From Azolla caroliniana (lineage: Eukaryota > Polypodiophyta), in NCBI GenBank assembly GCA_043228905.1, contig JBHGNT010000016.1, positions 9,858,001 to 9,922,000 on the forward strand: a stretch of DNA of 64,000 bases. The letters are read 5' to 3'. The notes below the pieces were generated by a model. It did no database searches. It was not told the DNA's origin and saw only the letters and a list, made by a program, of their open reading frames with translations. Below, in pieces: positions 1 to 11,610 of the stretch. The translations under genes and the position numbers were made by a program. Position 1 is the stretch's first letter; each line of letters begins with the position of its first letter.

Positions 1-583
1 GGGGGGGGAGAGAGAGACAGACGCTCACACACGTATAGACAAAGAAGCGCATGGGGACGCGGCCGAACAACACAGGAGACACGAGTTGAGCAGGAAATAG
101 AGTATAAGAACACTAGTGTATGTATATAAATATATGTATGCAGACGACTCGAACGGTTACAGCCGATCAGGTCGGCGAGATAGATGCCGACGCCTGATCA
201 CCCACGCACACAGGGGGGGGCAAGATAGAGATTCTGTCGGAAGCACACGGGTGTTCCACGGAGCAGGATCAGCCTCTCGAGAACCTGCGCAAAAGAAGCT
301 ATGTAGAACGATAGAGAAGAAGAGCTCGGTCCCAGTCCGACAGCACTTCGTCCCCTCTAGCGCGCGATACCTTCTCTCCCCGTCTCCCTCTCTTTTATAG
401 CTCAAGGAGGGAGGCCGTTTCACCCGTTTACATCACATTAATTCTCTCTATTGAATATTGCTACCTAGGATTCAACTTTTGTGCCTACCTATCTACTATA
501 CAACAAGGGGCGTGCCCACGTGTAAGGGCCGGTTCACACACGCTATACACAGTTTGCGCCTGGGGACGGTTTTCTTCACGACA
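1..583 (-). repeat. gypsy-1 3' LTR (truncated by window start)
   Basis: This matches 11691-12274 almost base for base. On the minus strand it begins TGTCGTGAAG at 583, directly after a purine-rich stretch (minus strand of 584-600) that fits the polypurine tract. A TATAAAAG box lies at 392-399 on the minus strand, as in the other LTR. Short open frames here are LTR shadows. Confidence 0.93.
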
Positions 584-659
584 TCCGCCCTCACCTAACC
601 GCGCATCCACCGGTATGCGCCAAAATTGGGTTCCTACTGGAGAAAACCGGTCCTAGTTT

Positions 660-3252
660 TTATTCCTCGTTTACCGGTTCGTCCTCCGCCTCGGGCTGCT
701 CGTCGTTGTTGTCCATGCCCCCTAGCTCTGGCTCACCGTTGTGCCGTTTCTTGAATGCTTTGATCCTCTTCCCCGCTACCGATATTGCCATTCTCGTACT
801 GTCGAGCTCCGCGAGATGGTACGTCCCATTGTCGTTGGCGCCTGCTACTACGTAAGGCCCGAACCACCTCCTCGCAAACTTCCGCGTGGCCCTGTGCTGA
901 TTGTCGAGGCTGCTGTCGTAGACTAGCACCCAGTCACCTTCCTCGATCTTCCTTGGCTGGAGCCGGTGTGTTCGGTCGAACCGGGCTTTGTTCCTTATCC
1001 TCGCTACCCGAAGTTTCTCCGCGGCTCGCTCTACGTCCTCCGGCCTCCGCTCGAGCTATCGAATCCGCGCCGCCAACAGTTCCTCCCGGCTCATCTCATC
1101 CCTCCAGTCCACCGTGGCCCACGAGGAGATCGTTCGCTCTGTTGGCATGATCGGCTTCTATCCGAACATGAGCTCCGCCGGCATGAACCCGGTTACCGAA
1201 CTGTGCGTAGTCCGGTCCGCCCACAAGGCATAAGGTAGCAGCCGTGGCCAGTTCCCGACTTGGCCTCCGCACGCCCGTACTAGCGCTTTGACAATCGGCC
1301 CGTGTCCGCGCTCTACCTTCCCGTTCGCCTTTGGATTGTACGCTATGGTGAGCGAAAGTTTGACTCCTAGCTGGTCGAACAGCTCTTCGGCCTCTTCTGC
1401 ATCCAACTCACCACGGTCAGCCACGATCTTCCCTATGCACCTGTATCGACATACCACGTCCTCAATCAAAAACCAGCACACGACTGTTGTCGTCTTGTTC
1501 TCCAGGGCTCGGCCTACAACCTGGTTCGTTAGATCCTCCCAAGCCAGCACTAGATACCGCATCTGTCCTACCCCCATTGGCATTGTCACCAAATCCACCA
1601 TCCACTTGAAGTGGACGGTCGGAGGGTGGGTCGGGTGAAGCTCGTCCCGGTGTTAGATCACGGAGTGCACCTGATAGCTTTCGCAAGTCATGACGAACCG
1701 ATGCACGTCCCGGTATAGTCCCGGCCACGAGTACTTCCCCTTTAGCTTTTCGAACGTGGCCCACGTTCCACGGTGTCCAGCCCAAGGACTATCGTGGTAC
1801 GCCACCAGCAAATCCTCCTGTTCCTCCTTCGCCACCACTCGGAGCGGGATGTCGTTCCTCTTCTTCGGGTGCTTCCATATATACCCGTCCTGGAGAAAGA
1901 ATCGGTATGCTTTCTTCCGAATCCGGTTGACCTCATCCTTTGTCCATGCCGCGTCCGGTGTCATTGTTCTCAGGAACCCGCCGATCTGCAACCAATCCCC
2001 GTTGTACTTGCTCTCGTCGAAATCGTTAAGCGTTGGAGTGCATTCCCTGCCAGTTGTTACGTAAGCCGCCTCGAAGAAGTCCACGCCGACTTCCTCGTCC
2101 TCCGAAACCATGCCGCCCTTGTTTTCGAACCTCGCCCTTGAAAGCATGTCAGCCATGGCATTGTCTTTCCCGGAAATGTGTTGTATTTCCGGATTCAGGG
2201 ACTTGATGTACGCTATCTACCTGAGCATTGCCAGGTCCGGCGTTGTGCATCCGGAAACCATGCCAAGAATTGGCAGGCAGTCCATCTCGATAATTACCTC
2301 TGTCCCGATTCGGTAGTCCCTATCGGCCTTTACCGCCGAAACGATACCCCAGAGCTCGTGTTTAACCTGGGCATATCCTCGTTGTCGCTCACTGAGGACC
2401 TTCGCGCTGAACCGGATCAAGAAACGCATGCCGTCCTCGTCCTCTTGGTTGACGACCCATCTGATCCCGGTTGGACTCGTGTCTACTGTTACGTAAATTG
2501 GAGTGTCCTTTCCGTAGACAGCCTTTCGGAGCGCTGGAGCTGCGGCAAGTGCTTCCTTCATCTTTCGGACAGACTCCGTATGCTCCTCTCTCCACTCGAA
2601 TTTTTGCCCCCTTTTTAGCAACCCATATAACGGCTCCGCGACGTGGGCGTAATGCGGGATCCAGATGTGGTAGAACGCGCATGCTCCCAAGAACCTCCGA
2701 ACCTCCATGACTGAGCTACAGTCGTGCTTCATCGCAGAGATGGCTTCTACCTTAGCCGGAGACGATTTCCGGCCATACGACCCGCATAGGTGTCCGACGA
2801 CCATGATCTCTGATTGCCCGAAGGCTGATTTTTCCTCGGAGAAGGTGAGCCTCGCGCCCTCTAACCTCTGCAACACCTTTTCGCAGTCATCGATGTGCGT
2901 TGCCACAAATTTCCGGCACCCGTTTGGTCCGATCATCTCGTCCTTTTCCTCCACCGGGCATCCCTTGATCGGGACGTCCTCCAAAAATGGCATGGTGATG
3001 TCCGGGATACAACCCCTCAGCACCTTGTTCATTGCGTTCACCATGTGAGCCACCGAGTTCGTCCCTCCTTGCGGTAGGGTACACATCCGTACTAGGCCGA
3101 GAGGAGTTCACATTGTCGTGATGTCTCTGCTCTCTATGGCTAGCTGGAACTGATCGTACCCCGAGTAGAGATCACCGACCAAGTAAATCGACCTTCTGGC
3201 GAAGGCCTCCGCGAACTCGTCTATTGTCGGTCCGATTCCTGCGTTTCGAATG
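660..3252 (-). pseudogene. gypsy-1 pol, second part: RT end, RNase H, integrase
   Basis: This continues the RT gene downstream of the copia-1 insertion. In order it encodes the RT palm (3252-2900), RNase H (about 2600-2150), the HHCC zinc region (about 1830-1690), the integrase core (1601-1158) and a GPY/F-like C-terminal module (929-660, WFGPYVV). Damage seen by comparison with gypsy-2 and -3: an Arg codon to TGA at 3108-3110, a Trp codon to TAG at 2217-2219, and a stop after VHSVI at 1653. The RT motif FLDD reads FLED, and a zinc-binding Cys of integrase (CESCQ in gypsy-2) reads CESYQ. The integrase Asp, Asp and Glu are still visible (MVD, VADRG, KVERG). No chromodomain follows. It is not functional. 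Confidence 0.92.
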
Positions 3253-3457
3253 TGTAGAAAGTAGCGTGCGGAAGCAAGTATGAAGACCGAATAGAAGAGA
3301 GGAAACACAGGTTTAATGGAGAGCTTGAGCTTACACGGTATACACAGGAGAGATAGAGAGATAAACACAAAAGAAAAAATATTCAACAATAATACTCAGT
3401 CTGTACATAAGACGTGCTCAGTGAGCACTTTAATACAAGTCCTAGAAGGACTGACCG
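3253..3457 (-). repeat. copia-1 3' LTR, internally deleted
   Basis: The first 205 bases match 8160-8364 of the other LTR closely, then the sequence passes straight into pol coding sequence. About 180 bases of LTR plus the adjoining 3' untranslated region are missing, so pol now ends on a stop codon supplied by the LTR. Confidence 0.9.
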
Positions 3458-5839
3458 TGCTTCTCCTGCTGCCTCTTCTTCCGCTTGGGCCTCGGTTGAT
3501 TCAACGTGTCTGAATCAAACATCCGAACCGACTCAGCTATCTCCGATCGGTTTTCTCTCTCGTCCGAGTTGGCTGTCTCCAACTCTTCTTCGGTCTTCTC
3601 GCCCTCAATGGCGTCATCTTCCTCGTGCGTGGTTGGCTTCGGCTCTCTCCTTTGGTTGCTCCCTTTCAATCTGCTTCCGAACTTTTCCGCGGGTCCGCCC
3701 TCGGCTTCTTCAGCCGATCCGATGTCGAACATATCGACCGACTCGGTGTCGCGGTCTCCGCTCCTTTCCTGCTGCCTTGCTCGGTCGTTCGGGACTGTTT
3801 TCCCCCTCAAGTTCGGCACATCGAGGTGATGCAACTTGAGTGCACCTGAGAATTGCCGCAACCTGTCCAGACCAAGAGGCTTGGTGAAGATGTCGGCAGC
3901 TTGCCGATCCGTCGGAACGTATTGAAGTTCGACTTCACCGGAAAGGACACGCTCACGGATGAAGTGGTAGTGCACCTCAATGTGCTTGGTCCGTGCGGGG
4001 AAGACGGGGTTCTTCGCGAGTTGGATGCTGCTGAGGTTGTCGCAGTAGATCGTCGTCGGATTTGACACCTCCTCTTGCAGGTCCGTAAGTAGCCGCTTCA
4101 ACCATATGGCTTCGCATGTTGCGATAGCCGCTCCTCGGTACTCAGCTTCGGTGCTCGACAGTGCAACTATCGGCTGCTTCTTACTGCTCCACGCGATCGC
4201 GGCACTCCTGAGGGAGAACGCGTATCTAGACGTGGATCGGCGATCGGCGGCGTTTGCCAGCCCAATCAGCATCGGTGTAGCCGACTAACTGCGTGGCTGC
4301 ACCGGTCCGATATAGCAGTCCTCGGTCCTTAGTGCCACTTACATACCGCAGTATGCGTTGCACACACTGAAGGTGCTCCTCGGTAGGTCGCGCCATGAAC
4401 TGACTGATCACTCCGACCGGATAACTGAGGTCGGGTCGGGTGATGGTCAAGTATATGAGACTTCCGACAATTTGTCGGAACCTCGTCGGGTCGCATACCT
4501 TTCCCGTGTCGGGACGAAGCTTGATGGTTCTGTCCAGAGGAGTCAAGATGGACTTACAGTTGGCCATCCCGAGTTTGAAGAGCATATTCAGCACATAATG
4601 ACGTTGGCTGATCAATATGCCTTCGGGGGTACGGATCACTTCGATCCCGAGGAAGTAATGAAGGTCTCCCAGATCCTTCATGTTGAACGATGCCGCAAGC
4701 TGAAGCTTCACGTGGTCGATTTCACCTAGGTCGGCGCCGGTGATGACCAAGTCATCAACATATAGTAGAATACTAACCGGTCCGGGTCGACCTTTCCGGA
4801 TAAACAGGGAAGAGTCCGATTTTGACGTGTCAAAGCCCATCCGACGCAGTTGTTGCGTGATCTTCGCGTTCTAGGCACGCGGGGCTTGCTTCAGTCCGTA
4901 AAGGGACTTCTTCAGTCGGCATACTGCCGAGGAGTTCGTTCCAGAGTGAAATCTGGGGGGCTGTACCATGTACACTTGTTCCTCAAGGTCACCTTGCAGG
5001 AACGCATTCTTTACATCCATCTGATGTAAGTGCCACCCCTTGGCCATGGCTACCGCGAGCAAAACACGGAAAGTCGTCATTTTCGCGACCGGCACAAACG
5101 TCTCATCGTAGTCGATGCCGTGTTTCTGTGCGTAGCCCTTTGCCACTAGCCGAGCCTTGTACCGGTTGACCGAGCCATCGGTGTTGTACTTGACTTTGTA
5201 CACCCATCTACACCCGATCGGCTTCACACCCTTCGGTGCGTCAACCAGGTCCCAGGTCTCGTTCTCCGCCAATGCATGCATCTCTTCCTCCATTGCGGCA
5301 CGCCAATTCGCGTCTTTTGCCGCTTCTGCGTAGCTCTCCGGCTCACGCACTTCCGCTACACGGGTCATGTATGCATAATGATGTGCCATGTACTCGTTGT
5401 ATCCGAACCGCACAACTGGGTTCTTTTGGCGGGTAGATCGGCGTAATCTCACATCAGCCGATGTCGAGGCCTTCTCAGTCGACGCGGCCTTCACCTTTAA
5501 AGACCCGTCACCGGTTCCCTTGGAGTCGGACTCGCGTCGGTCTGACTCATTCCTTTCCGTGCCGGAATCTGACACCTTCTTCTTCCCTTTCTCTTTGCGC
5601 GTAAGCCGTCTCCTCAGCTTCCTGCGCGGGGAATGCACGGCCAAGTCTCCACTACTCGCCGGCTCTTCATCGGACTGGTCGTACCGACTCAGTCGTCCAA
5701 TTAGTCCACTTAACCGGAGTGAAATTGGACTCTCTTCGCGGGTCTCGATTTCTGGCTCATCCGGAGGCATCTCAACCTCGCTGACCTCATCGTCAGAACT
5801 CGTATTGGAGTCGGGGTTCCGAGTGGGGGCAGGTACCAA
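3442..5839 (-). pseudogene. copia-1 RT-RNase H with long C-terminal tail
   Basis: This encodes the copia reverse transcriptase and RNase H, which would copy element RNA into DNA in virus-like particles. The RT begins in 5839-4874 ([27 protein letters not shown]). The catalytic YVDD (LLYVDDLVI) is at about 4765. RNase H has the usual ALSSTEAEY motif. Breaks: TAG at 4871-4873 where QAPRxW is expected, and a frameshift near 4256. After the usual RNase H end (about 3800) the frame runs on for roughly 120 acidic residues, with two related motifs (SVDMFD, SVRMFD) and a basic cluster PKRKKRQQ near the end. That tail is unusual; its role is unknown. The final residues come from the truncated LTR. Confidence 0.9.
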
Positions 5840-7100
5840 GACGCGGAGTCGTCAAACACAACGTCGCGGCTGACACGCGCTTGTTTGGTGCGAGGGTTAT
5901 AGCACTTATAACCCTTCTGCTCGTCCGAGTAACCGACCAAGATGCACTTCTCGGCCCTTGCGTCCAGCTTCCTCCTTTTCTCCTTCGGTACATGCACATA
6001 CGCAATGCTACCGAACACCCTCAAGTGTCGCAAGTTCAACTTCGTTCCAAAATATAGCTCGTGCGCCGACACTTTGTCTCCGATCCGGTTTTGGATGTAT
6101 ACCGCGATCCTTACCGCCTCGGCCCAATAGAACTTGGGCAAGCTCTTCTCCTCTAGCATTGCCCATGCCGCTTCAACAACTGACCGACTCTTTCTCTCGG
6201 CCACGCCGTTCTGCTCTGGTGTGTATCTACAACTGAATTCGCGCCGAATTCCCATTTGTTGTAGATAACCGTTGAATTGACCGGAAAAGTACTCTTTCCC
6301 GCCATCCGACCGCAGGTACTTGATCTTTCGTCCCGTTTCGGCTTCCACGAACCCTTTGAGGTCCTGGAAACAGTCGAAGACTTCGCTCTTCCTCTCAATG
6401 AGGTAGATCCACGTGTGCCGCATGTGGTCGTCGATGAAGGAGAAGAAATATCGGCTCCCGCCAAGACTAACATTTTGTGTCGGCCCCCATACATCGGAGT
6501 GTATAAGGTCGAGCTTGTTCTGGCTCCGGTTTTGCTCGTTGGGGAAGGGAAGTCGGCGTTGCTTCCCGAGCTGGCAGGCTTCACAAATTTGTGCCTTTCG
6601 GCCACTAAATTTGGGGAAACCGAACACTACCTGTTTCGTTTGCAGATCTTGAAGCCGCTGGTAGTTGACGTGGCCTATCCGCTTGTGCCACAAGTCGATG
6701 TCCGACTCAGTCTTTTGTCCCTTCGCGAACATTGCGGTGCTGCTGTCAGTGGAATCGAGGATGAACATCCTCCTGTCTCTGCGCCCTTGCGCAATCACAC
6801 GGCCTTCTTCCTGAATGAAGCACCCGAGGTGTGTAAACCGAACCTCCGTCCCTTGGTCGACGATCTGTCCGACCGAGACCAAGTTCTTCGTGATTGTCGG
6901 AACGTGCAACACGTTCTTGAGTTTCCCTTTCTACCCGACATGGCTAAGCGGAACTTCTCCGACATTCGCGATCGGATGCGGAGTGTCGTCTCCTGTTGCG
7001 ACTACTCTCGGTTGTATCGGTTTTTCAAGGTACGAGAACCACTCCTTATGGCTCGTCATGTGGTTTCACGCGCCGGAGTCTACGTACCACACCTCGTCCG
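5710..7100 (-). pseudogene. copia-1 protease-integrase region
   Basis: The protease begins with WYVDSGA near 7085-7069, then a Ser codon has become TGA (7066-7068). From 6912 the frame is open: a GAG-pre-integrase domain (LWHKRIGH ... CEACQLGKQ, the HHCC zinc site) and an integrase core with HSDVWGP, RSDGGKEY and PEQNGVAERK supplying the two Asp and the Glu. The integrase acidic residues look intact. The frame shifts near 5835, where the RT frame (5839 leftward) takes over. It lies between gag and RT, the normal copia position. Confidence 0.92.
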
Positions 7101-8087
7101 ATCTCGGGCTGCTCTGTTTCATTGAGTTTGCTTCGTGTCTCGTCACGAAGACAGACCCTTCTCCAGCTCTCCCGGAGTCTTCGGCGTAGTGCGATTGCTG
7201 CCGATTTCCCTTGTCGGTATTTCTGGAGTCATTTCTCTCCGAATCGGCGCGCTTCTTCCAACACTCACTTTCCTTGTGGCCTTTCTTGCCACAGTACCAG
7301 CACTCCGCGATGGACTTCCCTTGCCTGTTCTCATCGCTTCGACTCCCCCTGTTTCCGGAGGGTCCGGAGTTGCTGTCGGCATTACTTCGGTGCCTTCTTC
7401 CTTGATCTCGTCGGCCGCCTCCATTGCGCACCGACTCGCCTCATCCTCCACGTCCACGGGGCCTATCTCCTTCTGTGTACAACATTCTGTTGTCGGTGTG
7501 CGTGCTTGTAAACGCACCCGCGTGGTTCTCCTCTACCAGGAGCATCGACTGTAAGTCGAAAAAGGACGGCGTATTCTCCTGGGTACACACAGCCGTTCGG
7601 AACACTCCGAACTTCGACGCCAAACCTCCGAGACAGATCTGGACCATCTCGCTCTCCTCGATGTTCACCTCTATGGAGGTGAGGGAGTCGCAGATATCCT
7701 TGATCTTCGAGGTATAGTCCGCCACCGACAAGTCGCGTTGTCGTAGGTTGCTCAACTCCTGTCGGAGCTAAAGCTTCCTGGCTGTGGTGCTCGCGGCGAA
7801 AATCTTCTTCAGATTTTCCCACGCACCCTTTGGTGTCTTTGCATCCCGAACATAGCTCAATAGTTGTTCGCCCACACACGATGCGAAGCAGTATAGTACC
7901 CTGCTCGCCGATTGCTCCCACAACGGGAAGTCTCTGTGTGTCGATTCGGGTGCCGCGTCATTAGCTCCTTCCACATAACTCCAGTAGCCGTGCCCGAGCA
8001 GTACTGGTGCATCTTGTAGGACCAAGACGCGTAGTTGGTTCTGTCGAGCTTCTCTGTTGGAAGCGAGCTCGCCATGCCTCTATCCAT
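7066..8087 (-). pseudogene. copia-1 gag
   Basis: Copia Gag capsid and nucleocapsid, which would form the RNA-packaging particle. The ATG is at 8087, about 60 bases after the primer site. The N-terminus MDRGMASSLPTEKLDRTNY matches copia-5 Gag almost exactly. A frameshift near 8015 separates the N-terminus from the body (8025-7768), a second break separates 7768 from 7755, and a third lies near 7440. A CCHC zinc knuckle, CWYCGKKGHKESEC, is intact at about 7310-7270. Compared with copia-5, the first break is a small deletion at KMHQY. Confidence 0.92.
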
Positions 8088-8147
8088 CGTTCTTCTTGTT
8101 CTTCTTCGTCAAGCTGTATCGGCTGCAAAGAGGTTCTCAACCCTCGC

Positions 8148-8159
8148 GCTCTGATACCA
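8148..8159 (-). other. copia-1 primer-binding site (initiator Met tRNA)
   Basis: On the minus strand the sequence reads TGGTATCAGAGC directly after the LTR. This is the standard plant copia site complementary to the 3' end of initiator-Met tRNA. Confidence 0.93.
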
Positions 8160-8547
8160 TGTAGAAAGTAGCGTGCGGAAGCAAGTATGAAGACCGAACA
8201 GAAGAGAGGAAACACATGTTTAATGGAGAGCTTGAGCTTACACAGTATACACAGGAGAGACAGAGAGAGAAACACAAAAAAAAATATATTCAACAATAAT
8301 ACTCAGTCTGTACATAAGACGTGCTCGGTGAGCACTTTAATACAAGTCCTAGAAGGACTGACCGAAGTACTGACAGTACTTCAAGGCTCATTACGAGCTC
8401 CTACACTAACTCCCAAATATATTCCTCACGGAATATCTTTCCTAACGATCTCCCGGTTTATGTACTCGGCCTAACCGATTGGTCCCAACCTATCCGGTCC
8501 TCGGCTTCTTCAGCCGATCCAGCCGATGTTGAGCTTGTCTCTCAACA
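8160..8547 (-). repeat. copia-1 5' LTR
   Basis: A 388-bp LTR with TG/CA ends. On the minus strand it starts TGTTGAGAGACAAGC and ends CTTTCTACA. It matches the LTR of copia-5 (42308-42694) closely in length and sequence. Confidence 0.93.
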
Positions 8548-8548
8548 G

Positions 8549-9443
8549 AATGGTCACCTTGTTGACTGGCTGCAGATCTTGAATAAAGCGCAGCGTGCCG
8601 TTCTTCTTCGGCATGGTAAACCACCGATTCGAGTATGGGGCAGTCAACGGTTCGAGGATGCCCATCTCGACCTTCTGCTTTAACAGCTCCATCAGCTTCG
8701 AGATGTGAGCTCTGGGTACTGGAATCGGTTTGAGACTCCACGGCACATGCGGTACCGTGAATATCACCATCGGTTCCATGACAGTCGGGTCTACGCACCC
8801 GATCTCCTCCGGTGAGAATGCAAAAGCCTTCCCGTGCCTTCCGTGCATTCCCCGAAACCGATCCTCTTCCGCCAGCAGTAGGAAGCCTCCCCCACCAATT
8901 TTGAGCTCACATAGTGTTATGTCAGTGAACGTGTGTCCTATGCGGGCCGGATTTCGTAAACTCGGGTCCGACGCAACCCCCTTTATTCGCAGCTCGCTGC
9001 CCTCCGACAAGTGAGCCGCGACTAGCCTCACCATCCGGTCCACAGTCTTGTACCTCGTGCCCACCCGGGCCGTCCGATCCGACTCGAGCCCTCTACTGAA
9101 GTCCACGATGACTTCGTACATCCTTTCCGAACATACCTGAATCGTCCGGTCCTCTTTAAGGACTCCTCGGACTACCTCTCGCAGCTCCCCCAAGGTATCG
9201 TCGAAGAGACCGCCTCCACGACTCCGTTGATTTCCTCTCCAGGGCCGAGGATACCACATGCCCGAAGTCGCTCCTCCGCCCTTTTCTTCTTCCGGCCAAC
9301 GACGTCAACTATCGTATACCCTCCATTGTCGGAGAACCAAAATTTCCTACTTATAGTACAGGTCTTCTTCGCTATCGTACACTTGTGGGGTTTTCCCAGA
9401 GTGTCCGGACTATCGCGGCCCCACACCTTGATAGCCCTCTCTA
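8549..9443 (-). pseudogene. gypsy-1 pol, first part (linker and RT fingers)
   Basis: Pol starts in the -1 frame relative to gag-pro at the T-run 9443-9447 and reads through RDSPDTLGKPHKC (9426 leftward). A one-base deletion near 9215 moves the reading to the 9259-8549 frame, which holds the RT N-terminal part (FTVPHVPWSLKPIPVPRAH, GILEP, YSNRWF, LRFIQDLQPVNKVT). It is cut at 8548 by copia-1 and resumes at 3252. Confidence 0.9.
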
Positions 9444-11567
9444 AAAATCTTCTCGGCTTTCGCCCCCGAGGGTCTCGCGGTTCCGCTCATGGTTCGGTCT
9501 CACCGTCAGGAATTGGACCGAGTGACGCCCATCCTGGCTCTTGACCCTTGCATAGGCCGGGCCGTTGTCCAGCACCTTGGTCTCCATCCGTGCTGTCGTG
9601 ATGTACGGTTCTCCTATTATAACCGGATGTGAGGACGTCTCCTGCATGAAGAAGTGCTGGTCAATCTCGACATCGCCGATTTTTACTCGTACATTCGGGC
9701 AGGCTCCATGGAGTTCTTCGGTGGCACGCGTTGTTGCCCGTATTTTCCACCCGTGCTTGGTGTTGATCGGCCATTTCCCCTTCTTGTAGAAGTCCATGGA
9801 CATCAAATTGATTTCTGAACCGTGGTCCACCAACGCCACCACCGGTTCATGAACATCTCCGATCTTCACGGGGGTCTCCGTGGTCGCTGTGGCCCAGTGC
9901 AGCCTCGAATAGTGGCTCTCCGCCAACTAGTCTTCCAGCGCCATGTCCTCTATGTGCGTCGTCCGCACCTCCATTGGCTTCTCCGGTTCTGTCTCCGTCG
10001 ACAACCTCTTCCTCTTCACCAAGTCTACGATGGAGTCGTGGAACTCCTTCTTGGCGATCCCGAGCACTTCCCTCAGCGACAGTTCCACCTTGCTGTCGAG
10101 GATTCGTTCTTCCAGGACCTTTCGTAGGTCCGTGGATCTTTCGATTTCTGTGCCCAGCCGGTACCCGCCCTTCTTGGGATTATCCTAGGCGTCAGTTACA
10201 CCGGCCTCATTCCGCCTTTTCCCGAATCGAGTTTCATATCGTTGCGAGGGCCCAGCCCCCCCAGTTTTCCCTACCTGCTTGTGCTCCACTAGAGCCTCGT
10301 AGTTTTGACAAGCGGCTTCGACGAAGCCCGTCTTTTCTTCCACTGGGACACTCCACCCGGTTACCTCCCGAACCCGTTTTTCCATGCGGTCCGCCTCTTC
10401 TTTCCTTAGTCGTGCGCCGGCGAGGCCTTCTAGCATCGTCGGCCAGAACCTGGCTTTGTTCTTCTTTGGGGCCTCGCCTCCTCCGGCCCGAATACCAGCT
10501 CACGCCGAGTAGTGGACGGTCTCCGCATGGCGAGCCGCTGCCTCCTCCATCAGCTTTTTCATACCTCCTCGCCCGACGTTCAGGTCCAGGGCCCTTTGGG
10601 TCTTGTTGGTGTGCACCCGACCGTTCCACAGGTACACCACGTTGCTTCTCATCGCCTCGGCGAAGTCCCCGCAGTCCTTCCAGATGTGGCCAACCGCGTC
10701 ACACCACATGCACCTGTTTCCAGCCAGAGGTCGTCGGTCACGGGCCTGTTCGCCACCATCCCTCCGTGCCTGGGCAATCTGGAGATCCTTTACCATCCGC
10801 GTCAGTTCCTCCAGAGCTACTCCCCTAGAGGAGCCCTTGACCATGTCGGTCGAAGCCGATTCGGTCTCAAGCCAATCTCGGGTCTCTTCCCTTCGCGTTG
10901 GTGGTGTTGGCTCGAGCTTCCTTGCTGCGACAGAGCCCGCCCCTGTCGATCCTTTGTCAACCCATTCCCGCCGTTTGTCGAAACAGCCACAGACCCTCTT
11001 CACCATGGCCCAGTCGGCCGTCAGCTCGTCATCAGTCTCCAATAGGAGGCCTACTTGCTCCCGATCCCGCTCGTCAACTGACTTAACAAACAATAGGACA
11101 CGACCTGTGTCCAGAATGGTCCGGTCAAGCACCGAGAGGCGCGCGAAGCGTTCCTCAAACGCCTGGAGGAGCACCGACGCGTTCCTTCCTTTGTCGGGGG
11201 TCTCCATCCACTCCATGAAGTCCCGCTTTGAAAGTCGAACTGCATCTTCAAGCCCGTATTTTTCGAGGAGCCGACCTTCGAACTCCTCCTAGGTCCGGCT
11301 CTCGGCCCGTACCTCGAGCACCTCCGTCTGGATGCCTGGCATCACCACTTGAGGGAATCCGGCCAGACGCCTCTCTTCTGGAATGTCCCTCATTACCATC
11401 TCAGCTCGGTAGGATGCCAAGTAGCTCGTGGCATCCTTCCCACTAAACCGGCCGATCGTATCGACAACCGCCTCGATAGCCCTATCAAGGGCGCCGGTGC
11501 CTTCGCGCGCACTCACTATACAGTCCACAGCCGAAGTCATGGCTTCTGCGAGGTTCGACCCCCTCAT
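9441..11567 (-). pseudogene. gypsy-1 gag-protease
   Basis: Gag plus aspartic protease. The ATG at 11567 (MRGSNLAEAM) follows the primer site by about 20 bases and aligns with gypsy-2. The frame is the same throughout but broken by stops at 11289-11291 (Trp to TAG), 10500-10502, 10185-10187 and just upstream of 9926. A CCHC knuckle (CMWCDAVGHIWKDC) is near 10700. The protease motif at 9827-9819 is VDHGSEINLMS, so Asp-His-Gly stands where most retroviral-type proteases have Asp-Thr/Ser-Gly; gypsy-2 and gypsy-3 share this. The gene ends GAT TTT TAG, the proposed frameshift site into pol. Confidence 0.92.
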
Positions 11568-11588
11568 CTTCTACTCCTCTGCCGCATG

Positions 11589-11606
11589 TTCACGTCGGGT
11601 TCACCA
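11589..11606 (-). other. gypsy-1 primer-binding site
   Basis: On the minus strand the sequence TGGTGAACCCGACGTGAA lies four bases after the LTR end. The TGG pairs with a tRNA CCA end. It recurs in gypsy-2, -3 and -6. I cannot name the tRNA with confidence. Confidence 0.8.
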
Positions 11607-11610
11607 AAGA

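Larger units (their letters stand above)
3253..8547 (-). mobile_element. copia-1: Ty1/copia element inserted in gypsy-1
   Basis: A complete insertion with TG/CA ends and a perfect 5-bp duplication GAATG (3248-3252 and 8548-8552) inside the gypsy-1 RT gene. Removing it joins the RT frame on both sides. Minus-strand order is 5' LTR (8547-8160), initiator-Met primer site, gag, protease, integrase, RT, RNase H, partial 3' LTR (3457-3253). The gene order with integrase before RT is typical of copia. The LTR family and Gag match copia-5 at 42308. Several frameshifts and stops make it non-autonomous. Confidence 0.95.

Noticed and set aside
116-423. 94- and 88-codon frames repeated at 1-423 and 11807-12114
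   Set aside because: They occur only because both LTRs of gypsy-1 carry the same sequence; they overlap each other on opposite strands.
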